The position numbers and the translations under genes were made by a program. Shown here piece by piece: positions 23,902 to 34,694 of a stretch of 64,000 bases of DNA. The notes below the pieces were generated by a model, which was not told where the DNA came from, did not search any database, and saw only the letters and a program-made list of their open reading frames with translations. How positions within the stretch are numbered: position 1 is the first letter of the stretch; each line of letters begins with the position of its first letter. Source of the stretch: Rutidosis leptorrhynchoides (lineage: Eukaryota; Streptophyta; Magnoliopsida; Asterales; Asteraceae); NCBI RefSeq assembly GCF_046630445.1, contig NC_092340.1, forward strand, positions 364,416,001-364,480,000. Direction: 5' to 3'.

Positions 23902-25666
23902 TGATGTGCGTAGGGGTGTATACAAAATAGTTATATTTTTACTACGAAATACGACGAAATATGATACAAGTTTTAATTAATTTATTTACAAATGAGATAT
24001 ACCTAAACTATGCTACAACACTAAAGGCAGTGTACCTAATCGTAGAGTAGTATAGTTTTTAGTAAGTCTGGTTCGTTCCACAGGGAGACGACTTATTTTA
24101 CACTATATTTTAAACAACTATATTTGTACAAAATATATATTTTTATATATAATAATAATATAAAAGGGGGTTTACCGTTTAATGACCGGTTTGTCGATTT
24201 TATATTTTATGTCACAATTAAAACCTAATGAAAAATATAAATGACGATAATTTAAGTGCGTAAAATAAAAGGCGATAAGAAATAAGATAAAATTATTATA
24301 CTTATTTAAACTTCCGTAATCATGATGTTTGATTTTTTGATTTTAATTAATTATCCTGGGTTAATTGTCTTTTGTCCTGGATTATTTAATATGTCCATAT
24401 GGTTTTTGTCCATAACAGTCCATCAGTCATAAATATAAAGTGCGAGTGTCCTCGTCAAATTATCCTTATATCCGAAGTCAAATATTCCAACTAATTGGGG
24501 ACTTAAACTATAATTACACCAATTTTCCTTGTATGTAATTCACCCCTGTTTTAAAAAGTCCATTGACTATTAATCTATTCCCGTGTCCGGTTAAATGAAC
24601 GATTATTAGTACTTATAAATATCCCGTCCATCGTGTCCGATCGAGTGTATATGGCTATTTATAGGTACGTCCAATTGTAAATCTTTATATTAAATTAACG
24701 AACTATCATTCAACTAAACAAATATAAAGCCCATTAATAGCCCATAGTCTAATTTCCACAAGTGTCGTTCTTTTGTTCAAACCCCAATTATGGTACAAAG
24801 CCTAATTACCCCATCTTTAATATTTAGCCCAACATCATGATTACTTCGATTTAAATAAGCATAATAATAACTTAGTTACAAGACATTAATTTAAAAAGGA
24901 GAACATAACTTACACTGAGTATTTATCGCGTAGCTTTACACAGACAGAACTTCGACTTTAAAATCCGTAAAATAACCTTTACATAACCCAAACTAATCTA
25001 ATATAAAACTAAACTAATATATATATTATATATATATATATATATATATTTTAAGATACAGAGAGATATTGATATCGTGTAAAGAACTCGGCCAGAATTC
25101 GTTGCATTTATAGGACCTGGCCTGGAATTTTCATCCATGCGATCGCATGGAATTTCTGCCTTCTGGCCATGCGATCGCATGGCCACCCTGGATCCAGCTG
25201 TTTTGCTTTGTTTCTAGCTTGTCGACATAGTTTAATAAATATATATAATATATATATAATTTATATAATTATATATATATTATATTATATTCTTGTGCAT
25301 AGTAGACTTGTAATTTTAGGTCTGTTGCGTCGCGCGTTGATAGTTGGCTCAGGTCCCGGTTCCGGATTTTCGAACGTCCTTTCGTACTATTTAATATCTT
25401 GTACTTTGCGTTTTGCAATTTGCAATTTGTAATTTGCACAAAAAATTATTTTCCTTAACTCCCAAAATCCGCGCAAGTCTTTAACTCACTTTTGAGTGCA
25501 CTATGGCTTTAGTGGCACTTTTTCTTCAATTCTTTAATCTTCGTGCTTTGTCTTCACATTTATTTATTTAAACGATTACAACTTAAAAATAGAATAATTA
25601 CAACTAAAAACTTTACTTATTGGGATGATATTGCGACTAAATATATGTTCGTTTGGAGCACTATCA
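23902..25666 (-). mobile_element. Athila-2 5' LTR (right copy, 1765 bp)
   Basis: TGATGTGCG ... CACTATCA, adjacent to the PBS, so it is the 5' LTR in element sense. TSD ACAAC follows at 25667-25671. Confidence 0.9.
25135..25184. repeat. Paired CCATGCGATCGCATGG palindromes in Athila-2 5' LTR
   Basis: CCATGCGATCGCATGG lies at 25135-25150 and GGCCATGCGATCGCATGGCC at 25165-25184. Confidence 0.9.
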
Positions 25667-26019
25667 ACAACCTCCAGCCAAGATTAACAAGTGCAAAAAT
25701 TATAATGCGTCAAGAACAGAGAACATAAGAAGATGATGATAAAAGTGATCGGATTCAAGTGTGTCTGACACATTGAGATCACAGGGTATAAATACCCTAA
25801 CCCTAGAGCAAGTTACACATTGCACCCTTGAAGAAGACCATAAAGACATAATGTGCTACGCTCCTCTAGCTCTTACATGGCCAGTCCAAAAGGAAACAGT
25901 TTAGCCCCTCCAGCTTTATTATCTTAGCAGCACAGGTCCATCAATCTTTGCACAAGAGGTCCAAAAGATAACTTCCTACACAAAGACCAAAAATGAGATT
26001 GAGAACATAATTTTAACAA

Positions 26020-26181
26020 AATCCTAACCGAATGTGGTTACTCATTCACCGCTATTTCTGAATGGGAAATCGTAAAAGACATGAAAGAAAAGCTGGCATA
26101 TATCGCACTTGATTTCGAACAGGAGCTAGACACATCCAAAACTAGCTCTCCGAACGTGGTTACTCGTTCACCACTATTGAC
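26020..26181 (+). pseudogene. Actin gene fragment
   Basis: From 26021 the plus strand encodes [18 protein letters not shown] and continues with [19 protein letters not shown] and TSKTSS (to 26149). This is the conserved actin segment [18 protein letters not shown]...DMKEKL...ALD.EQEL (about residue 190 to 235 of plant actin). R-to-C and R-to-W changes replace conserved arginines. At 26150-26181, in another frame, a second copy of the ERGYSFTT block begins (GAACGTGGTTACTCGTTCACC), so two related actin pieces are joined. The Copia-1 LTR ends at 26018, just before codon Lys-Ile, so Copia-1 landed in or at the edge of an actin-derived sequence; the upstream part would lie off the left edge. It is non-functional. 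Confidence 0.75.
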
Positions 26182-27243
26182 TGTATGACCCTTTTCCTTC
26201 TGATCCATACTGTTTGAAAATGGATGGGTCTGACAGCTTAAGGAACGATGAAAGTTGATAATTTTTTGTAAGGGTCTGTTCGGGGTTAACACGTAAAGTT
26301 TCTCGTCTAAAAGTGTTTAGCTTATTTACCAGTTATATCAGATATTTAATTATTACATTATCCTAATAATTGAGTAAAATGATGTAAAAGGTTTTAGCTC
26401 TTGCGATAGACTATGGTCGACTTTTGAATTTTGATTCATTTGACACATCAGCGTTTTAGCTTACTTGACTTCTCTTTTTAGTTTTTTTACCTCTTTGACA
26501 TGTTAAAGATAAAACATAACACGAATTGACCGGTGCATGTTAAAAGGGTCAAAATCACCACCTCTAGTTGTATGCTTTCCTTATTTTAAACACCATGATA
26601 ATAATGATTTCTAATTTCTAATTGTAATTTTGATGTGGCAGCTGTGGATTGCAAAGGCGGAAAACGATGAATTGGGCCCTTCCATTGTGTACAGGAAATA
26701 TTTCTAATCAGGAGGATAAAAAAGATAATAGGGAATAAAATTTGGGTACTTTTGAGTACTCTTTTTTTGTGAACTAAATAAAACATGTGTGGACTAGATT
26801 GTCCTCACGTGCTTGGCACGTTAGCATACTTAACGTTAAAATACTAACGGGTGTTAGTGGTTGGGTCATCTATGTCGAATAGTGGTAGCTCAAGATCATT
26901 TAGGTCAAAAAAAAAAAAAAGATAAAAGCTAACCGTGCATTTTGATACAAACATAATGGACCATCCGCACAGTTTTGTCTTTGCAAATTGAAGTGATGTA
27001 AATGTATCAATGTATCATCCATGGACCATGATCTTAACCGGACTGTTTGAATCATTGGGCCCTGATGGGCCAAAACTTTCAAGTTTCCAACCCAATCAAA
27101 ACATCCTTTCCTTTTCTTATCTCGTTTTATGTACTCGAATATGTGTTTTTTTATTACTAATAAAAAAAAATTACAATAACTATAAATATTCGTGCAAGAG
27201 AGGGCAAATTAAAAAAGAAAAAGAGTTGGGGTTTTTAGGACGG
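26182..27243. other. No gene recognised
   Basis: Low-complexity AT-rich DNA between the actin fragment and the NLP-like gene. Short ORFs here have no recognisable domains. The last few hundred bases may hold the promoter of the NLP-like gene, but I cannot point to a convincing TATA box or other site. Confidence 0.5.
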
Positions 27244-27282
27244 ATGGACAAAGATCGTGAATTCACGATGAAACCGATAACG
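27244..27282 (+). pseudogene. Candidate first exon of the NLP-like gene
   Basis: ATG followed by 12 codons (MDKDREFTMKPIT) runs to a good splice donor ACG|GTACGT at 27283. Phase 0 fits the acceptor TAACAG at 28061-28066. This is a proposal from splice signals only; no homology supports this short peptide. Confidence 0.4.
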
Positions 27283-28066
27283 GTACGTGTTTTCTTATCT
27301 TAGATCCGTCTATTTTGCAATTCTTATTAACTAATGATATCGTATAAATAGAATAGAAGTGTGATTGTGATACGAACAAAATATTGGTGGCGTGCATTTG
27401 TTAAAAGAAAGTAAAGATCACAAACAGATCCACCATGCATGATGTTTATAACACCTACTGTTTGACTAGTAGCATTTAACTAAAGTTATCAAAATAAAAA
27501 AGGGGGTGGAGGTGTAAATTAAGCTAGCAACTGTCATCGTGCATGGATGTTTTCCACATCCTTACTCCATCTGTAAGTAGTGTTTATTTAGAACTTAATG
27601 GACCGGACTTAACTGGACTTGATGATATAAAATTGAATAATTAAGTTTGCTCTTTACTTTGGTTTATTGAATGAAAAAGTTTGGTTTAGCCAAAGCCTCT
27701 GTTATTAATTAGTGATTTATTTTCTTTAGAGATTGACCATCATGAATGGGTCTACTATCAGATTGTTATCATTTGATTTAGGCTTTTAGTTTATCAGATC
27801 CCTACTCATTTACATTGAATTGGTTTAATTATGATATATTTCACAAGTGTATAAAGAAAGTGTATAGGATAGGATGTATGTATCATGTTCAATATTGTAT
27901 ATGATCGGCCCCTTTTTTTATATCTCGGATCCATCGAATTTCCAGTTCTTATTAATGATATTCTATAAATTGTATAAATAGAGTTAGAATTGTGATTGTT
28001 ACGATTTAGATTAGGCATTTAGTTTATCAGATCCCTACTATTTTACATATATTGTTTTGATAACAG
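27283..28066 (+). other. Putative intron 1 of the NLP-like gene, with an internal duplication
   Basis: The sequence around 27770-27815 (AGTTTATCAGATCCCTACT) recurs at 28020-28038. Blocks around 27300-27370 recur near 27925-27995. The intron has therefore been partly duplicated, in keeping with tandem duplication of intron-exon units in this gene. Confidence 0.5.
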
Positions 28067-28446
28067 AGTAAGGCAGTGGACGGCTTGAAACTCGTACGAG
28101 TTGAAATTGAAAAGGCAATTCCAAGACTTACTAAATCTCATGCTTGAGGAATATTCACACGGGAGTTACTGATTATGCATTTGAGTTGTTCTTATCAAAA
28201 TCATATGAGTACTAGAACAATCTTTGTGGCTACTTGGAGTCACTATTTTTGGAATTAGAGAGATGTTTGCCAAGTTTCAGGTTATCTTCTGGTGCACAAC
28301 TTGGTCGTCAGTTACTGGTTGTAAATGCTCATGATAATACATCAAATTTCAACATCTTAGAATCGAAGAAACAAGAAGAAGAAGAAGAAGAAGAAGAAGA
28401 AGAAGAAGAAGATTGCAAGGGGCGTCTAGTTCAGAGATCAGAAAAT
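28067..28446 (+). pseudogene. NLP-like unit 1 exon, degenerate
   Basis: This is a shorter paralogue of unit 2. It begins SKAVDGLKLVRVEIEKAI (compare FIRVADEIEKAL in unit 2), jumps with a frameshift near 28140 to CLRNIHTGVTDYAFELFL, has a TAG at about 28213, then LESLFLELERCLPSFRLSSG. A run of 12 Glu encoded by (GAA)n at 28371-28410 replaces the QEDDDD linker of unit 2. The donor AAT|GTATGT is at 28447. Roughly the central half of the GAF-like unit is deleted. The (GAA)n tract is a likely length-variable site. Confidence 0.65.
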
Positions 28447-28959
28447 GTATGTTTTTATTCTTATTTCTTACTAAATTCATCACACAATAATTATAATGAA
28501 CTAATTAAACTAATTTTTACATACAGTTCTATTTTTGCCTATAAATCAGTTGGATCATATCATATCAACTTGTTTTATTTAAATCTGGATTTAGACAGTT
28601 GATTTATCCAGATATATTCCTACTCTTTTTTAACATTGAATGAATCAATTTTCATATATGTTACTATTATGGAATATAAAGATAGGCTATATTATGTATG
28701 TATCATGAATGCAGTGAAAAGAACAGCGTATATCATACGTAGAAAAAAAAAAATCATACTACTAGAAAAAATTTACTTTTACCATACAAACAAATAAAGT
28801 TTTAGTTAGTTTGACTATATAACATTCATCTTTGAAAATTGTAGTATGTTATATTGTTGTTGTTGCTGTTATTACTATCAATTATAAATCATAATAAATT
28901 ATATTTATTGAATTGTTAATTAAATACATATGCGCTTTGTTTCTTTTTTATAATAACAG

Positions 28960-29050
28960 ATGAAGTTTAGGAAAGCCTTCATTCGCGTAGCAGATGAAAT
29001 TGAAAAAGCACTATGGTTCCTTATTGAATCTCGTGGTCTAACTCTTTGTC
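28960..29050 (+). pseudogene. NLP-like unit 2 exon, part 1 (before Copia-2)
   Basis: The exon follows acceptor TAATAACAG. It encodes MKFRKAFIRVADEIEKAL... to ...SRGLTLC plus one base of the next codon. The last five bases, TTGTC, are the Copia-2 TSD. The frame continues without change at 34337. Confidence 0.75.
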
Positions 29051-29407
29051 TGAAGGTTTCCAGCCTACAATCTAGAAGCCCACCTTCTAGATGTTTAAAG
29101 TAGCCTTCTTTGAACACCATATGGAAGTGGCAAACTTGAACACGATGACGGCCGCCAACTTTCGTCAACCTTCCTCGTTCACACCATTCACTGCCATAGA
29201 ATTTTTGCTATAAATAGAGGTGCAAACCTCAGTTGTAAATCATCCCAAAATCACTCAGAGAAGTGTAATCACAACCTAGAGAGTGTGTGTGAGTTTGAGA
29301 GTTTTTAGAGTTTTGTAATACTCTGTAAATCTATTCTTGTAAGTAATAGAGTTATTTTCTCTCAAATTTGTATCTCCCAACGTCCAGGCGATCCTCTCTT
29401 CCTAACA
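29051..29407 (+). mobile_element. Copia-2 5' LTR
   Basis: TGAAGGTTTCC ... CTTCCTAACA. It has a TATA box TATAAATAG at 29209-29217, followed at once by the inverted repeat GAGGTGCAAACCTC (29218-29231), where transcription of the element should start. A perfect inverted repeat TCTAGAAG-CCCAC-CTTCTAGA lies about 20 bp from the LTR start. Confidence 0.9.
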
Positions 29408-29409
29408 AG

Positions 29410-29421
29410 TGGTATCAGAGC
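29410..29421 (+). promoter_or_regulatory. Copia-2 primer-binding site, initiator tRNA-Met type
   Basis: TGGTATCAGAGC, two bases after the LTR end. Confidence 0.92.
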
Positions 29422-29932
29422 TTGGTTAGGGACGTTGGTCGAGTTTTTGGGTCTTCTGAAGTTTCCTCAAAATCCAATTTTGAGTGTACCATTGGATTCG
29501 GCTCGTCGAACCGAGTCCAACGCAAAAAACGGTGACTTAAACGGAGTTATAACGAGCCCAGAAAACGCGGTCAAAGTTTGGTTAACTCGCCGGAGAAGAC
29601 GACCGGTGCCGGAATTTTCGCCGGAGAAGAAAGGCCTGTAGCAATTCACTGTAGCAGCCCTGTAGCAATTCACTGTAGCAGCTGGCGGCACTATAGCAAG
29701 TTCCTGTAGCAGTACTGTAGCAATTCTGAAATTTTACAATTTGGTCCCTGAAATTTTCAGAATTTCATTTTTGGTCCCTGAAGTTTATAATAAATTATAA
29801 TTTTGCCCCGTAAGTAAAATTTGAGCCGCGAAGTGTCTATTCCACCATTTTCAACCGTTTCGGACGTAACGGTGATCTTTGTTTTCTACAATTCAACTCC
29901 GTTAGTGTTTAAAAATTATTTGTAAGGTGATA

Positions 29933-32900
29933 ATGTCCACAGAAGAGTCAACATCATCTTCCGGAGCTATGATTATGCTCACAGCCACAAACTACATGCT
30001 GTGGAACCTCGGATGGAAGATCTCCTCAGCTGTAAAGATTTGTTCGATCCTATTGAATTGAAGGGTATAAACCCTGATTCCGCCAAAGAAATAGAGTGGA
30101 AGAAATCAAACCGAAAAACTATTGGTCAGATCCGTCAATGGATTGATCATAGTGTCTTCCACCATGTTGCACAAGAAACAGACGCATATGTCCTCTGGAA
30201 AAAGTTGGAGGACATGTACCAGGCCAAGACTGCTCGGAATAAAGCCTTGTTGATGAGGCGTTTAGTCAACATGAAGCTCAAAAGTGGAACTTCAGTTGCC
30301 GAGCATACCAGTGAGTTTCAGAGCTTGGTCAACCAGTTATCGTTTGTTGAGATGCCTCTTGGCGATGAAGTTCAGGCGCTACTGCTACTTAGTTCCCTTT
30401 TCGATAGTTAGGAAACGCTGGTAGTAACACTCAGCAACTCAGCCCCGAATGGAAAACTTACCATGTCAATGGTCAAGGATGCCCTATTCAGTGAAGAGGC
30501 AAGGAGAAAAGACACGGGCACAGATCAGACCCATGCCTTTGTCACGGAGAATCGGAGGAGACAGCGAATGAGTAGCAAAAATAAATGGAGAGGCAGAAGC
30601 AAGAGCAGGGGCAGGTCAACTGATGGCAGAAAACCAACATATAAATGCCATCATTGTGGATTAGAGGGACATATGAAGAAGAACTGCTATAAATTGAAAG
30701 AGGAACAAGGTCAAAGCAGTTCACAGCCGAAGAATAAGAGTGGAGAAACATTAGTGACTATCTCTGGTGAGATAGCTTATTGCTCAACCCATGATGAGAC
30801 ATGCCTTCACGTCTCACGAGAAGAAACAGAATGGGTGGTAGATACTGCAGCTTCCTACCACGTGACTCCATATAAGGAATACTTCACAACATACAAAGCT
30901 GGCGACTTTGGAGCTGTGAAGATGGGAAATTCCAGTTCCGCTGAGATTGTCGGAATTGGTGATGTCAAGATGAAGACAAGTTCCGGGAGCACAATCACTC
31001 TGAAGGATGTCCGCCATGTGCCAGATCTTCGACTGAATTTACTTTCCGGAGTAGCTCTCGACAAACAGGGCTATGATAGTCATTTTAGTAAAGGCACATG
31101 GAAATTGTCAAGTGGCGCTATGATAGTCGCTCGGGGACACATTTGTGGCACACTATACAAAACTCATGTGAAGATCTGCACAAACAACCTTAATGTTGCA
31201 GAAAAGGAAGCTTCACAAAATTTATGGCACCAGAGACTCGGTCACATGAGTGAAAAAGGGTTGTCTACCCTAATAAAGAAGAAGCTTATCAATGTAGACA
31301 AGGACGCTGCACTAGATCCTTGCAATCATTGTCGGTTTGATAAGCAGCATAGAGTCTCGTTTAATTCCTCTTCAACGAGAAAATCAGAGTTACTCAGTCT
31401 GGTACACTCTGATGTTTGCGGTCCCTTAGAGGTTGAATCAATTGGCGGCAATCGATACTTTCTAACGTTTATCGATGATGCTTCTCGAAAGGTGTGGGTA
31501 TATTTCTTGCGGACGAAGGACCAGGTTTTCGATTACTTTAAACTGTTCCATGTCATGGTAGAACGTGAGAAAGGAAAGAAGTTAAAGTGTCTTTGATCCG
31601 ACAACGGCGGTGAATACTCTTACAGGAAGTTCGATGCCTATTGCAGATCATATGGCATCCGACATGAGAAGTCAGTTCCACGTACCCCTCAACACAATGG
31701 TATAGCAGAAAGAATGAACCGAACAATTATGGAACGTGTTCGGAGCATGCTCAGTATGGCTAAGCTACAAAAGCCATTCTGGGGAGAAGCAGTCAGAGCC
31801 GCATGTTACTTGATTAACCGATCTCCATCAGTACCACTGAATTTTGAAGTTCCGGAGAAACTTTGGTCTGAAAAGGATCCATCATACTCTCACTTAAGAG
31901 TATTTGGATGTTTGGCGTACGCACATGTATCCAAGGAGCTCAGGCAGAAGCTGGATGTAAAATCTAGTCCATGCATATTCATAGGCTATGGAGATGAAGA
32001 ATTTGGATACAGATTATGGGATCTAAAGGAGAAAAAGGTGATCAGAAGTAAGGACGTGGTGCTCCATGAAAGCCAGACAATAGAAGATATTGAAAAGCCC
32101 ACAATATCTCAGAAGAAAAATGTTGCTACTCATGTGCCAAAGGAAACAACGCAATCATTCATGAGAAATGAATTTTCAGTGCAAGAAGAAATGCCAGAAG
32201 TAGAAGATAATGAGGAAAATGACGGTGCTGAGCAGGGGGAGCCCCAATCCCATCTGCCAGACGTTCCAGCACCATCACAAGGTCAAGATGATGGTGGATC
32301 TCCTCAGAATGTTCCAGAAGTTCGTAGATCTGAACGAGGTCGGATTCCATCGAGTAGATATCCAGAATCCGAGTACCTTCTACTTACTGAAGATGGAGAA
32401 CCAGAGAGTTTTCATGAAGCAGTAAATCATAAGGATAAAGAAAAATGGTTGCTCGCAATGCAGGATGAGATGGATTCTCTGCAGAAAAATAAAACTTATG
32501 AGATTGTAGAACTTCCACGCGGGAAGAAGGCACTGAAAAACAAATGGGTGTTCAAGCTGAAAAAGGATGGTAGTGGAAAAGTGGTGAAATACAAAGCACG
32601 GCTTGTAGTCAAAGGATTTCAACAGAAGAAAGGGATTGATTTTGACGAGATATTTTCACCTGTATTCAAGATGACTTCAATTAGAGTCATACTTGGATTG
32701 GTCGCAAGTATGAACTTGGAGCTTGAACAGATGGATGTAAAGACAGCTTTTCTTCATGGAGATTTACATGAAGAAATTTACATGGAGCAGCCGGAAGGTT
32801 TTGAGGTTTCAGGAGATAACCTCGTATGCAAGCTGAAGAAAAGTTTATATGGTTTAAAGTAGGCACCTAGGAAGTGGTACAAGAAGTTTGACTCGTGCAT

Positions 32901-34023
32901 GGTGAGTCAAGGGTACAAGAAAACTGCAGCAGATGAGTGTGTCTACATTCAGAAGTTTTCTGAAGGAAATTTCGTTGCTCTTCTACTATATGTAGACGAT
33001 ATTTTGATCGTAGGGAAAGACGCAACGAAGATCAACCAGCTGAAGAAGGAACTCTCTAAGTCTTTTGACATGAAAGACTTAGGACAGGCTCAACATATTT
33101 TGGGAATGCAAATAACCCGAGACAGGAAGAATAAAAGGTTATGGCTATCTCAGGAGAAGTATATTGAACGAGTGCTTTCACGTTTCAATATGAACAATGC
33201 CAAACCTGTTAGCATTCCATTAGCCAACCATTTCAAGTTAAGCAAGAGTTCTTGTCCCTCATCCAAGGAAGAGATCGGGGAGATGTCTTCAGTACCATAT
33301 TCTTCAGCTGTTGGAAGTTTGATGTATGCAATGGTGTGTACAAGGCCCGATATTGCTCATGCAGTGGGAACGATGAGTCATTTTCTCTCCAACCCCGGGA
33401 AAGAGCATTGGAATGCGGTAAAATGGATTCTCAGATATCTTAAAGGTACAAAGAATATATGTCTTTGTTACGGGGGAGCTGATCCAATCTTGGAAGGCTA
33501 TACAGATGCAGATATGGCCGGAGATCCTGATAGTAGGAAATCTACTTCAGGATTCATTTACACTTTTACAGGGGGAGCTGTTTCATGGCAGTCAAGACTA
33601 CAGAAGTGTGTTGCATTATCCACAACTGAAGCAGAGTATATTGCTGCCGCGGAAGCTGGAAAAGAAATGTTGTGGTTAAAGCGTTATCTCCAAGAATTTG
33701 GAATCAAGCAAAAGGAGTACAAGGTACATTGTGATAGTCAGAGTGCTCTAGATTTGAGCAAGAACTCCATGTACCATTCTCATACAAAACATATTGATAT
33801 TCACTATCATTGGATACGCGAGGTAATTGATCGACAACTGTTGAGATTAGTGAAGATCCATACAAAGGAGAATCCTGCGGATATGTTAACAAAGGTGGTG
33901 ACTCGAGAGAAGTTGGAGTTATGCAGACACATAACTGGAATGTTCGTTGATTCAGCTGGAGGGGGAGAATTGAAGGTTTCCAGCCTACAATCTAGAAGCC
34001 CACCTTCTAGATGTTCAAAGTAG
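29933..34023 (+). pseudogene. Copia-2 gag-pol polyprotein, Tnt1-like, nearly intact
   Basis: The start is ATG 29933 (MSTEESTSSSGAMIMLTATN). A 1-nt loss in the TGGAACCT stretch near 30000 shifts the frame. From there one frame runs to 34023 with stops at 30409-30411 (TAG for Trp), 31594-31596 (TGA for Arg before SDNGGEY) and 32860-32862 (TAG for Gln in YGLKQAP). In order: gag, CCHC knuckle CHHCGLEGHMKKNC (near 30650), protease VDTAASYHVTP (near 30840), integrase zinc region and DDE core (LVHSDVCGP, SDNGGEY, NGIAERMN), RT with YVDD (near 32990), RNase H with YTDADMAGD and STTEAEY. The reading frame passes through the PPT into the 3' LTR, as in Tnt1. It is non-coding as a whole but only lightly decayed. 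Confidence 0.92.
33955..33970 (+). promoter_or_regulatory. Copia-2 polypurine tract
   Basis: AGCTGGAGGGGGAGAA lies immediately before the 3' LTR and overlaps the end of the pol reading frame. Confidence 0.85.
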
Positions 34024-34331
34024 CATTCTTTGAACACCATATGGAAGTGGCAAACTTGAACACGATGACGGCCGCTAACTTCCGCCAGCCTTCCTCGTTC
34101 ACACCATTCACCGCCATAGAATTTTTGCTATAAATAGAGGTGCAAACCTCAGTTGTAAATCATCCCAAAATCACTCAGAGAAGTGTAATCACAACCTAGA
34201 GAGTGTGTGTGAGTTTGAGAGTTTTTTTTAAGAGTTTTGTAATACTCTGTAAATCTATTCTTGTAAGTAATATAGTTATTTTCTCTCAAATTTGTATCTC
34301 CCAACGTCTAGGAGATCCTCTCTTCCTAACA
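33971..34331 (+). mobile_element. Copia-2 3' LTR
   Basis: TGAAGGTTTCC ... CTTCCTAACA, with the TATA box at 34129-34137. TSD TTGTC follows at 34332-34336. Confidence 0.92.
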
Positions 34332-34336
34332 TTGTC

Positions 34337-34694
34337 AAGTTTGGATGTACCCTTACGATAATAATGAGAATGATCCGATCAAATTGGATGGTTATTGTGC
34401 TCCTGGTTTTACGGATTATTATAAGGCTTGTGTTAACGTACAACACGCGGCAGGGAGGCTCGCTGTGAAGAAACTTGTGACTTATCGACCATACTTCTCC
34501 AAGGATGTACACGCATTGATACCCACCACCTCAGCATCCGAATCTAGCTGCTGTTGTCTTGCCATATGCTTGAGGAATGTTCACACCGGAGATTTTGATT
34601 ATGTGTTTGAGTTCTTCTTCTCATCATCATCATATGATGAAAACGACCCTTCTGTCTTCTTGGAGTCACTCTTTTTAGTACTAAAGGAATGTTT
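34337..34694 (+). pseudogene. NLP-like unit 2 exon, part 2 (between Copia-2 and LARD-1)
   Basis: It continues the frame of 29050: the split codon gives Gln, then VWMYPYDNNE. It holds most of the NLP GAF-like unit: FTDYYKACVNVQHAAGRLAV, YFSKDVHALIP, CLAICLRNVHTGDFDYVFEF and VFLESLFLVLKEC. It has no stops. The last five bases TGTTT are the LARD-1 TSD, and the frame resumes at 47100. Confidence 0.78.

Larger units (their letters stand above)
17955..25666 (-). mobile_element. Athila-2: complete non-autonomous Athila-type element (7.7 kb)
   Basis: Two full LTRs (17955-19820 and 23902-25666) flank a 4.1-kb internal region. It has a tRNA-Asp PBS at 23878-23895 and an Athila-type PPT (minus-strand AAGTGTGGGGATATT) at 19821-19836. 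TSD ACAAC lies on both sides (17950-17954 and 25667-25671). Only one ORF region (21664-22809) is present; no protease, RT, RNase H or integrase can be found. By eye the LTRs differ by a few percent plus (TA)n length changes. It probably depends on an autonomous Athila for movement. Confidence 0.9.
17833..26018 (-). mobile_element. Copia-1 5' LTR, split by Athila-2
   Basis: The LTR consists of 17833-17954 and 25667-26018, about 469 bp once Athila-2 and one TSD copy are removed. It starts TGTGAAATT beside the PBS and ends ...TTTTAACA. The putative Copia-1 TSD to the right is AAATC (26019-26023), inside the actin-like fragment. Its partner is off the left edge. Confidence 0.85.
29051..34331 (+). 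mobile_element. Copia-2: complete Tnt1-like Ty1-copia element (5.28 kb)
   Basis: LTRs lie at 29051-29407 and 33971-34331, an initiator tRNA-Met PBS at 29410-29421, and a purine-rich GCTGGAGGGGGAGAAT PPT before the 3' LTR. TSD TTGTC is present on both sides (29046-29050 and 34332-34336). The LTRs differ by about 10 substitutions in 357 bp (about 3%) plus a T-tract indel. The internal gag-pol is complete in domain order but carries three stops and one frameshift. Confidence 0.95.
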
